A DNA stretch of 64,000 nt from Paraburkholderia panacisoli (GTDB lineage Bacteria; Pseudomonadota; Gammaproteobacteria; Burkholderiales; Burkholderiaceae), in contig NZ_VTUZ01000032.1 in NCBI RefSeq assembly GCF_008369935.1, forward strand, positions 1 through 64,000, written 5' to 3'. This document shows positions 57,826 through 64,000 of this stretch, in pieces; the first letter of the stretch is position 1, and the number at the start of each line of letters is the position of its first letter. A program made the translations under genes and the position numbers. The notes under the pieces were generated by a model, which worked only from the letters and a program-made list of their open reading frames with translations, had not been told where the DNA came from and did not search any database.

Positions 57826-59096
57826 TGCGGACGTGGGCGGTCTTTCTTGCGATGTTCTTGCTGGCCGGCACTTGCCATGCGGACGAGGCGGAGGAAGCCG
57901 GGCTCAGATTGGCCGATACCACGCCGGCCCAGCAAGTGGACAAGCCTGATTATCAGTTTAGTGTTGAACCGGCTTTTCGTGTTGCGACCATGCGACCCGA
58001 CGACGCCATGCAGACCGCCGAGCGTCTCTCGATCGATCTGGCGGTGCAGAAAGCGTTCGCGAAGGACTGGAAGTTCAACTTCGCGGACCATCTCGATCTG
58101 AACGGCCCGCAGCGTTTCAGCGGAGACCCTGGCGCGATCAACACGCTCAAGGAGCTGTATGTAAACGGACGTATCGGCGACGATGGTCAGACCCTTGTCG
58201 ATATCGGGCGTGTCAACATGCGGCTGGGCGTGGCAACCGGCTATAACCCCACCGACTATTTCCGTGACAACGCCGTGCGCTCCGTCACATCAGTCGACCC
58301 GGCGAGCCTGCGTGAGAACCGCCTGGGCACAGTGATGCTGCGGGGCCAGCGGGTCTGGACAGGCGGTTCGGTGACCGCACTGGTTGCTCCGAAGCTTGCG
58401 AGCGAGCCAAACGATGCTGCCTTCGCCGTGGACCTCGGCGCGACCAATCAGAACACGCGCTGGTTGATGGCCGTAAGCCAGCACGTGATCGCCGATCTCT
58501 CCCCGCAATTTCTGCTGTATAGCGACGGCAAACCCGGCAGCTCTCCGCAGTTCGGCGTGAACCTGACACATCTGCTGAACAAGGCCTGCGTCGGATATGT
58601 CGAGTGGACCGGAGGCCGAAGCCCGTCGACGCTTGCGCGCGCGTTGCAGCAACCGGAAAGCGACGTCGCCTTTCGGTGGCAAATGTCGACGGGTTTGACC
58701 TGCACGACGACGCACAACCTGTCGGTGACGTTCGAATACGAGCACGACGGCGCGGCGCTCGACAAGGCTGGCTGGGAGGCGCTGCAGAAAGGTCCGCCGC
58801 AACAGTACCTTGCTTACCGCAACCTCGCCAACGCCCAACAGGACCCGACGACGCGAGATAACCTGTTCCTGATGCTGCGCTGGCAAGATGCGTTCGTGCC
58901 GCGGCTGGATTTGAGCGGTTTCATCCGCATGAGTCTTGCCGATCACAGTCGTCTCACATGGCTCGAAGCACGTTATCACTTCACTCGCACCGACGTTGCC
59001 CTGCAATGGCAACTGAATAGCGGCAGCAATCTCAGCGAATTCGGTGCGCTGCCTCAGCACACTCTATGGCAAGTGCTCGTGAAGCATTACTTCTGA
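57822..59096 (+). CDS. Outer-membrane beta-barrel protein candidate
   Basis: A 424-residue protein with a signal peptide (AVFLAMFLLAGTCHA). The rest has long alternating strands with aromatic girdle residues, ends LWQVLVKHYF with the terminal Phe of outer-membrane barrels, and includes DIGRVNMRLGVATGYNPTDYF, typical of barrel proteins paired with LolA-like proteins. It overlaps the LolA-like gene by ATGA, so the two are produced together. It may be the exit or acceptor for the cargo carried by the LolA-like protein. Confidence 0.75.
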   Translation: MMRTWAVFLAMFLLAGTCHADEAEEAGLRLADTTPAQQVDKPDYQFSVEPAFRVATMRPDDAMQTAERLSIDLAVQKAFAKDWKFNFADHLDLNGPQRFSGDPGAINTLKELYVNGRIGDDGQTLVDIGRVNMRLGVATGYNPTDYFRDNAVRSVTSVDPASLRENRLGTVMLRGQRVWTGGSVTALVAPKLASEPNDAAFAVDLGATNQNTRWLMAVSQHVIADLSPQFLLYSDGKPGSSPQFGVNLTHLLNKACVGYVEWTGGRSPSTLARALQQPESDVAFRWQMSTGLTCTTTHNLSVTFEYEHDGAALDKAGWEALQKGPPQQYLAYRNLANAQQDPTTRDNLFLMLRWQDAFVPRLDLSGFIRMSLADHSRLTWLEARYHFTRTDVALQWQLNSGSNLSEFGALPQHTLWQVLVKHYF

Positions 59097-59107
59097 GGCG
59101 GTACGTC

Positions 59108-59851
59108 ATGCTCGACATCTGGTATTCGCTGTCGCCGCTGGCCCTTACTCCGACTCTGAGTGACGAGGAACGGCAGCGGCGCGACCAGTTCGTCGACGCG
59201 GCGGCGAGCAAGCGCTATGAGAATGCGCACGCGTTAAAACGCCTGGTGCTCGCGCAGTATGGAACCGGATGCGCGCCGCTGGATCTCAACTTCACACGCG
59301 GCAGGTACGGTAAGCCGGAAGTCGCCGAACCGTTTCCGTATCGCTTCAACATGAGTCACAGCGCAGCCTGTGTGGCGATCGCCGTCGCCGCCGAAGAGGT
59401 CGGTGTCGATATCGAATGGCACCGGCCCGTCGTCGCGTCGTCGTCGCTCGCCCGCTGTGTGTTCAATCGCGAAGAGCGCGGCTGGCTCCTGCGACAATCG
59501 TGTTTCGACGACGCCTTCTTCCGTCTCTGGACCTTGAAGGAGGCGCTGCTGAAAGCGGCGGGCACGGGCTTCAGCCGCCCGCCTCAGGAAGCGTGCTGGC
59601 ATGGCCTGGATGGGCCGCAGGCGAGCGCGTGGTACGCGGGCCGGCAATGGGTAGGGCTGTGCAGGCGGATCGGACCCGCGACCCTGGCGGTCGCGGTGAG
59701 CGTCGATTGCCCAATCGGGCATGCGCGGTTATTGAGTATCGACGGGGCGTCCGATGCGGCTGCTCATGCTGCTGGCGCTAGCGCATTGTGCTGGACCGAG
59801 ACGTCATGGATGGCAAGTCAAACCCATTTTGAAAGGAGTGGAGCGCTATGA
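59108..59851 (+). CDS. 4'-phosphopantetheinyl transferase (Sfp type)
   Basis: A 247-residue protein. The PPTase motifs are present: P1 NMSHS (about 81-85), P2 GVDIEWH (about 99-105, with the Mg-binding Asp and Glu) and P3 WTLKEALLKAAG (about 141-152). Length is typical of the Sfp/EntD group. It activates acyl- or peptidyl-carrier proteins, so its presence implies a carrier-protein pathway nearby, although none is visible in the window. ATG at 59108 lies 12 bp after the previous stop; its own stop overlaps the RidA start by ATGA. Confidence 0.88.
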   Translation: MLDIWYSLSPLALTPTLSDEERQRRDQFVDAAASKRYENAHALKRLVLAQYGTGCAPLDLNFTRGRYGKPEVAEPFPYRFNMSHSAACVAIAVAAEEVGVDIEWHRPVVASSSLARCVFNREERGWLLRQSCFDDAFFRLWTLKEALLKAAGTGFSRPPQEACWHGLDGPQASAWYAGRQWVGLCRRIGPATLAVAVSVDCPIGHARLLSIDGASDAAAHAAGASALCWTETSWMASQTHFERSGAL

Positions 59852-60252
59852 GGCAATTCGTATCGTTTGGCGAAGGACTGCCGCAATGGTCATCGCCGAT
59901 CAGTCACGCCGTCGTGGTCGATAACATGTGCTACCTGAGCGGCCAACTGGCGCTCGATAGCGAGGGCCACTACGTGTCCGGCTCGCCTGCGCAAGAAGCG
60001 CGGCTTGCCTTTGACAATCTTTTCCGCGCGCTGAAGGCTGCAGGATTCGAACCCTCGGATCTCGTGTTCGTCGATATCGCGTTCACCGATCTCGCGGCGG
60101 TGCCGGAAGTCAATGAAGTCTTCGCCGAACTGTTCGAGGCAGGTCGACGCCCTGCGCGCACCATCTATCAGGTCGCAGCGTTGCCGTTCGGCGGACAGAT
60201 CAAGGTGATGGGCGTCGCGATCAGGGAGAGCCGGCCCGGCCATGTGCAGTAG
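59848..60252 (+). CDS. RidA (YjgF/YER057c/UK114) family protein
   Basis: A 134-residue RidA-fold protein. The segments VVDNMCYLSGQLALDSEGHY, DNLFRALKAAGFEPSDLVFVDI and the C-terminal RPARTIYQVAALPFGGQIKVMG match the family, including the arginine that holds the carboxylate of imine substrates. RidA proteins deaminate reactive enamines made by PLP enzymes, which fits the PLP enzyme encoded at 63211. It is the last gene of the plus-strand operon. Confidence 0.88.
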   Translation: MRQFVSFGEGLPQWSSPISHAVVVDNMCYLSGQLALDSEGHYVSGSPAQEARLAFDNLFRALKAAGFEPSDLVFVDIAFTDLAAVPEVNEVFAELFEAGRRPARTIYQVAALPFGGQIKVMGVAIRESRPGHVQ

Positions 60253-60266
60253 GTGCCGCTGGCCGG
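60236..60266. terminator. Shared hairpin between convergent operons
   Basis: CCGGCCA (60236-60242) pairs with TGGCCGG (60260-60266). The two convergent stop codons are only 14 bp apart, and the stem overlaps the end of the RidA gene. It may serve as a bidirectional terminator; there is no U-tract on either side. Confidence 0.4.
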
Positions 60267-61589
60267 TCATTGCGCCTGGCCGTTCTCGATGACGGGACCG
60301 GAGAGCGCCCGTAGCAGGCTCAGGAGTTCCTGCTGCTCGGTCTCCGAGAGATTCAGCGTTTTCAGTTCGCTTTCTCCGATGATCGCGTGCGGCGGTTTGG
60401 CATAGTGGCGCATCACGTCCTCGAGCGTCGCCATCTGGCCCGCATGCATATAGGGCGCCCGAAGCGCGACGTTGCGCAGGCTCGGCGTCTTGAAGGCGCC
60501 CAGCATGTGAGGATCGTCTTTGGCGATGAAACGCAATTCTTCGCATTGTTCGGGTTTTGCGTCGCTGAATGGTCCAAGGCAGTTGAATTCGTCCGCGAGC
60601 ACCTTTTGAATCGCTGCCGCGCGACCCTGATCCGGGTGATTCGGGTCGGCGGGCGGAACTCCGATGTTGTGAAACTGGTGGTCGGTAAGCAGCGGACCGT
60701 TGTGGCACGTCGCGCATCGCCCCTTGTCAAGGAACAGATGCAGCCCTGCTTTCTCGGCAGGGCTCAACGCCATGAGCAGTTTCGGATCACCTGACTTGAC
60801 ACCGTCGATGTATTGGTCGAAGCGCGAGGATCGGACTCGCAGTGTCGTTTCGTAAGCCGCGAGAGCTTTGCCCATGTTCGCGAAAACCAGTGATACATGG
60901 GCACGCGTGCGACCAGGGAGCGCCTGCCAGGCGGCCTTCTCGGCCCCGGTGCCGAGCGGACTCGCGTTCTGCGGCAGCCCGCGCAGATCCGGCATCGGAC
61001 CGAACAGGGCTTCGTAGCTGCTGCGGTAATGTTCCTGCAGCACATGGGCGTCGTGCAGGCGGTTGCCGCCGTGCTCCTTCTGATCCTCCAGCGGACCGAC
61101 CGCCTGCGCCCACAAACTGTCCTTGCGACCGTCCCAGAAGAACCACGGTCCTTCCGTCACGTCGACCACCGGCATGGTCCGGCGCATACCTTCGCTCAAG
61201 CCCATTGCGCGCGGCAGGCCATCCTGGAACTGCTGGCCCGGATGATGGCAGCTGGCGCACGAAATGGCACCGTTTCTGCTGAAGCGCGCGTCGTTGAAGA
61301 GCAGTCTCCCGAGCTGCGCCGCCGCGGGCGTCGCCGCCACGCGATTCGAGGGATCCGTCTTCGCCTTTGCGTCAGGCGTCAGGCGCATCGCCTCGAGTTG
61401 CGCCTTTTCATCGGGTGTCCACTGATCCTGGCCGGTAAGACTGCCGCCGCCTTGAATGTCTTGCGGGTGAGCGAGGCACGCGAGCCATGCCGCCGCGACG
61501 GCGACCGTCAGTTGCGCGGCCAGATGAGTCAGACGTCCGATGGGGTTGGGGCGCGGCGGCCCGCCGCGGTTACGCCGGAAGGCTCGCAA
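60267..61589 (-). CDS. Di-haem cytochrome c peroxidase / MauG-like protein
   Basis: A 440-residue protein with an N-terminal signal or anchor (LAAQLTVAVAAAWLACLA) and two haem motifs, CASCH (Cys111) and CATCH (Cys292), spaced as in bacterial di-haem peroxidases. The segment GPWFFWDGRKDSLWAQAVGPLED is typical of the CCP/MauG family. It starts at TTG 61589 with GGAG seven bases upstream, overlapping the amidohydrolase end by 20 bp. MauG-type relatives oxidise protein residues or small aromatics; here it may modify the product of the locus in the periplasm. Confidence 0.87.
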   Translation of the reverse strand: MRAFRRNRGGPPRPNPIGRLTHLAAQLTVAVAAAWLACLAHPQDIQGGGSLTGQDQWTPDEKAQLEAMRLTPDAKAKTDPSNRVAATPAAAQLGRLLFNDARFSRNGAISCASCHHPGQQFQDGLPRAMGLSEGMRRTMPVVDVTEGPWFFWDGRKDSLWAQAVGPLEDQKEHGGNRLHDAHVLQEHYRSSYEALFGPMPDLRGLPQNASPLGTGAEKAAWQALPGRTRAHVSLVFANMGKALAAYETTLRVRSSRFDQYIDGVKSGDPKLLMALSPAEKAGLHLFLDKGRCATCHNGPLLTDHQFHNIGVPPADPNHPDQGRAAAIQKVLADEFNCLGPFSDAKPEQCEELRFIAKDDPHMLGAFKTPSLRNVALRAPYMHAGQMATLEDVMRHYAKPPHAIIGESELKTLNLSETEQQELLSLLRALSGPVIENGQAQ

Positions 61590-62532
61590 GCTGTTTCTCC
61601 GGGAGCAGACGCGTTGCGTTGCGCGACATCAGCCATGTGCGCTGGTGCGACGAGACCGCCGACAATGGGCCATCCGGGGCGACGAACATGTCCATAACCT
61701 TCCTGTGTCCGCCCGAATTGCGAAACAAGGGCCAGTCCGTACCGAACAGGATCTTGTGATTGATGTTCATCCTGAACAGGTCGGCGAGTGCCGCGCGCCA
61801 GCCTTGCGGATGCTGGGAGGCAAGGAACGCGCTGATGTCGAGATACACGTTGGGCCGGTACGCGCACATGCTGACGCAAGAGTCGACGTAATGGACCGCG
61901 CCGTGCGCGAGAATGAAGTTGACCTCGGGGAAATCCATCGCGGCCCGGTCGAGCATGTCCGGATGTGACCAGTTGAACTCGAGTGCCGGACTCGTTGGGC
62001 CGATGTGCAACAGCACCGGCAGCCGGCGCGCCTGACAGAACTCATAGAAGGGGTAAAGCATCCGGTCACTCGGGCTGTATCCGCAAGGAGGATAGAGTTT
62101 GAGACCGGCGAAGCCGAATTCGTCGACGCCCTTCTCGAAGAGCGCAAGCCCGTCCGCACCCCAGCGCGGATCGACTCCGCCGAATACGAAGAAGCGCCCG
62201 GCATGACGCTCAAGGATGCCGTGATGCTCGGCAAACATTTCATCGATCGTCAGCTCGCTTTTCATCACGTAGGTGAAATCGGGCAGCAACAGCACGGCTT
62301 GGGCGATGCCTGCCGAGTTCATCTCCGTGACGAGCGTGTCGCCCTGATGGTCCTGGCTCAACTTCACATACATGTCGAGCAATTCGGTCAGCGATTTCTT
62401 CACGCCCGTCGTCGCAAGCCGCACCTTGACGTTGCGGCATAGTCCTTCGAAAAACGCGAGCGGAATGAATCGCGTCGATGCGATATGGCAGTGGGCGTCG
62501 ATGACGTGCCCGTCGTAAGTGTTGCCGCTCAT
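61570..62532 (-). CDS. Amidohydrolase-family protein (ACMSD-like metal-dependent hydrolase/decarboxylase)
   Basis: A 320-residue TIM-barrel enzyme with the metal-binding H-x-H near the N-terminus (IDAHCHI, His14 and His16), a mid-domain His (LLHIGPTSPALEFNWSHP), then ILAHGAVHY and the terminal Asp in ILFGTDWPLF. It belongs to the same broad superfamily as the decarboxylase at 1460 but is distant from it. Its start overlaps the acetyltransferase stop by 4 bp. It may hydrolyse or decarboxylate an intermediate of this operon. Confidence 0.82.
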   Translation of the reverse strand: MSGNTYDGHVIDAHCHIASTRFIPLAFFEGLCRNVKVRLATTGVKKSLTELLDMYVKLSQDHQGDTLVTEMNSAGIAQAVLLLPDFTYVMKSELTIDEMFAEHHGILERHAGRFFVFGGVDPRWGADGLALFEKGVDEFGFAGLKLYPPCGYSPSDRMLYPFYEFCQARRLPVLLHIGPTSPALEFNWSHPDMLDRAAMDFPEVNFILAHGAVHYVDSCVSMCAYRPNVYLDISAFLASQHPQGWRAALADLFRMNINHKILFGTDWPLFRNSGGHRKVMDMFVAPDGPLSAVSSHQRTWLMSRNATRLLPEKQLASLPA

Positions 62533-63206
62533 GCCGGTTGTACGCCCGACATGGAATGTTCGCCGACGCGCGCCTGAAGCATGCCGAGCGCGCGTTCCTT
62601 GAGTTCGGATACCTTCTGCATCATGAAATGGCCCGCATGCGTTTTGCCTTGCGTGCGAGCATAGTCGGGCAGCGTGCCGTACGTCTGGAACCCGAAGTGG
62701 TCCCATACGCGATGGGCCGGTGTATCGGCGCGCACATCGAGCGTCACCAGTTCGACGCCGTCGGCCTCGCATTGCAACGAGATCTCGACGAACGCCGCAG
62801 GCAGCACGCCGCCTCCGCGAAACGCTTCATGAATCATGCCCTTCGCAAGATCGGAGATATGTCGATTGTTCGGATTGAGATTGCGGCGCAGCGTGCAAAG
62901 GCCGATCAGTGCGTCGTTATCCACGAAGATCGTCAGCAACCGGCACTTCTGCGCGGCCAGGTTGGCCCGCAACTCGCTGAGATAGTTTTCAGCCTCCGCG
63001 TCGCTGATCTCTTCGGCAAAACCAATGATGGGCGCTGACTGGCTCGTATGGCGCATCAGTTCGACGATCTGCTGCGCCAGCGTCACATCGACCTCCGACG
63101 GCCACCGGTAAATCACACGCGTAACTTGAGCTTTCTCGAAGGCGATCGGGTAATGGGCGCCATCTGCCGCTAAGGTTCTGAGGGAGTCGTTCATGGCTGT
63201 AGTCAT
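62529..63206 (-). CDS. GNAT-family N-acetyltransferase
   Basis: A 225-residue protein of the Gcn5-related acetyltransferase fold. The acceptor side includes LIGLCTLRRNLNPNNRHISD, and the acetyl-CoA region is HEAFRGGGVLPAAFVEISLQ, followed by the beta-bulge strand VELVTLDVRADTPAHRVWDHFGFQTYG, typical of GNATs. Start is ATG 63206 (or ATG 63194), four to five bases after the PLP-enzyme stop. It may acylate the amino acid made by the neighbouring enzyme. Confidence 0.8.
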   Translation of the reverse strand: MTTAMNDSLRTLAADGAHYPIAFEKAQVTRVIYRWPSEVDVTLAQQIVELMRHTSQSAPIIGFAEEISDAEAENYLSELRANLAAQKCRLLTIFVDNDALIGLCTLRRNLNPNNRHISDLAKGMIHEAFRGGGVLPAAFVEISLQCEADGVELVTLDVRADTPAHRVWDHFGFQTYGTLPDYARTQGKTHAGHFMMQKVSELKERALGMLQARVGEHSMSGVQPA

Positions 63207-63210
63207 TTTC

Positions 63211-64000
63211 CTAGATGGATTCGAGCGCGACGGAACGAGCTGCAGGGGGGTCGAGGTCGTGTAGCACGTCCTCAAGTCCGTGTGCATTCAGCCACTGATC
63301 GTCATAGAGGGTGTCGAGATATTTGAGCCCGCTATCCGGCAGCACGAGCACGACGTTCGCAGGGCCGTCCAGCTGCTCAACATATTTGCGCGCCGCGTGG
63401 ACAATCGATCCGGACGATCCGCCGAGCAGCAGACCTTCGTGCAGCGCAAGCCGACGGCAATCGGCGAATGCGTCCCGGTCCGATACCTTGACCGTCTCGT
63501 CCACCCATTGCATCTGGATGTTGCCCGGTTTGAAGCTAAGCCCCGAGCCGTTCTGCAGATGCGGCGCAAACGTGCCGCCGAATACCACCGAGCCCTTCGG
63601 TTCGACGCCGAGCACATGCGTGCGGGAATTACGTTCCTTCAGGTATCGGGCAATCCCGCTCAGATGGCTGCCGGTGCTCGCGGAGACGATGACGGCGTCC
63701 ACTTTGCCCGAAAGCTGATTGACGATCTCCGGGCCCGTCGAGTAGTAGTGCGCGTCGATTGCCGCGGGGTTGTTGTATTGATCGAGGTTGATGCAGTTGG
63801 GCACACTGGCCGCGATCGACTTCGCGACGGCGACACGCTTTTTCTGGAAGCTGCCCGATTCGTCAGGCTGATTCACCATTTCGACCCGACCGCCGAACGC
63901 GCGCACGACATTACCGTTAGCCTTCGGCGTCTTCGGATCGAGCACACAAATGAAGTGATACCCATGAATGGCGCACAGCATCGCGAGCGCGTGACCCATG
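63211..64000 (-). CDS. SbnA/cysteine-synthase-like PLP enzyme (partial, cut by window edge)
   Basis: The C-terminal 263 residues of a fold-type II PLP enzyme; the N-terminus with the PLP lysine lies beyond the right edge. Visible parts include the substrate loop segment NMGHALAMLC, YNNPAAIDAHYYSTGPEI, the phosphate-binding loop VSASTGSHLSGIARYLKE and EPKGSVVFGG, and a later GGSSGS. The EPKGSVVFGG and HYYSTGPEI segments are closer to SbnA (O-phosphoserine-dependent, making a diaminopropionate precursor) than to housekeeping CysK/CysM. It heads the minus-strand operon with the GNAT gene. Confidence 0.8.
   Translation of the reverse strand, partial: MGHALAMLCAIHGYHFICVLDPKTPKANGNVVRAFGGRVEMVNQPDESGSFQKKRVAVAKSIAASVPNCINLDQYNNPAAIDAHYYSTGPEIVNQLSGKVDAVIVSASTGSHLSGIARYLKERNSRTHVLGVEPKGSVVFGGTFAPHLQNGSGLSFKPGNIQMQWVDETVKVSDRDAFADCRRLALHEGLLLGGSSGSIVHAARKYVEQLDGPANVVLVLPDSGLKYLDTLYDDQWLNAHGLEDVLHDLDPPAARSVALESI

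Noticed and set aside
51787-60252. An aryl polyene or dialkylresorcinol cluster, because of PPTase, LolA-like and barrel genes
   Set aside because: No ketosynthase, acyl carrier protein, dehydratase or MMPL exporter is present in the window.
1-64000. tRNA, rRNA or CRISPR features anywhere in the window
   Set aside because: No cloverleaf, rRNA signature or regularly spaced repeats were recognised by eye on either strand; a covariance-model scan was not possible.

Overview
The window looks like chromosomal or megaplasmid DNA of a Burkholderia sensu lato bacterium (Burkholderia, Paraburkholderia or Caballeronia). This rests on the high-GC coding style, two porins of the Burkholderiales 'Porin_4' type, several IS families common in that group (IS6, IS110, IS5/IS427, ISKra4, IS3, IS30), and the mix of aromatic-acid transporters, LysR/MarR/TetR regulators and CoA-transferases. 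No rRNA, tRNA or CRISPR array was recognised.

Region 1 (1-11300) starts with a decayed IS6 transposase. A divergent MarR regulator follows, with two AT-rich palindromic operators, and then an aromatic catabolic operon: a gamma-resorcylate-type decarboxylase, a benzaldehyde-type dehydrogenase, an aromatic acid:H+ symporter, a two-subunit Fe-S/molybdenum hydroxylase with a Tat signal, an FAD phenol-type hydroxylase and a porin. The inferred flow is aldehyde to acid, decarboxylation to a phenol, then ring hydroxylation. No ring-cleavage enzyme lies in the window.

Region 2 (11300-22800) has a TetR regulator, relics of an AMP-dependent acyl-CoA ligase and of a CoxG gene, and a second catabolic set: enoyl-CoA hydratase, two class III CoA-transferases, a fumarylacetoacetase, an MFS permease, a porin, a MaoC-fold protein that has lost its catalytic dyad, and a 3-hydroxyacyl-CoA dehydrogenase.

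Region 3 (22800-38000) is a mobile-element zone: two IS110 elements, an intact-looking IS5/IS427 element nested in an IS30 relic, and an ISKra4 relic. Between them are an alpha/beta hydrolase with a divergent LysR gene, a second LysR gene, a MarR-controlled tripartite EmrAB-type efflux operon with palindromic operators, a DUF302 gene, and fragments of RidA and acyl-CoA dehydrogenase genes.

Region 4 (38000-42200) holds a small secreted protein, a large lipoprotein with a GH54-like alpha-L-arabinofuranosidase catalytic domain, and relics of an MHS transporter and IS6 elements.

Region 5 (42192-50551, minus strand) is the most unusual part: a tightly packed block of 13 genes. It opens with a class I isoprenoid-synthase-fold protein and includes a geranylgeranyl-reductase-like flavoprotein. 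The rest are mostly unrecognised small proteins, several rich in cysteine, two of them clear tandem paralogues ending in RWCExxC, and several carrying amphipathic helices. A 7-bp tandem repeat sits at the start of one gene. I do not recognise this combination as any described system.

Region 6 (51787-64000) is a LuxR-type regulator followed by a plus-strand operon: a small membrane protein, a LolD/LolE-like ABC transporter, a YtkA/FixH-like protein, a secreted DJ-1/PfpI protein, a LolA-like protein, an outer-membrane beta-barrel candidate, a phosphopantetheinyl transferase and a RidA protein. A convergent minus-strand operon encodes an SbnA/cysteine-synthase-like PLP enzyme (cut by the window edge), a GNAT acetyltransferase, an amidohydrolase and a di-haem peroxidase. 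Together these resemble the tailoring and export part of a specialised-metabolite locus, but no PKS or NRPS enzyme is present in the window.
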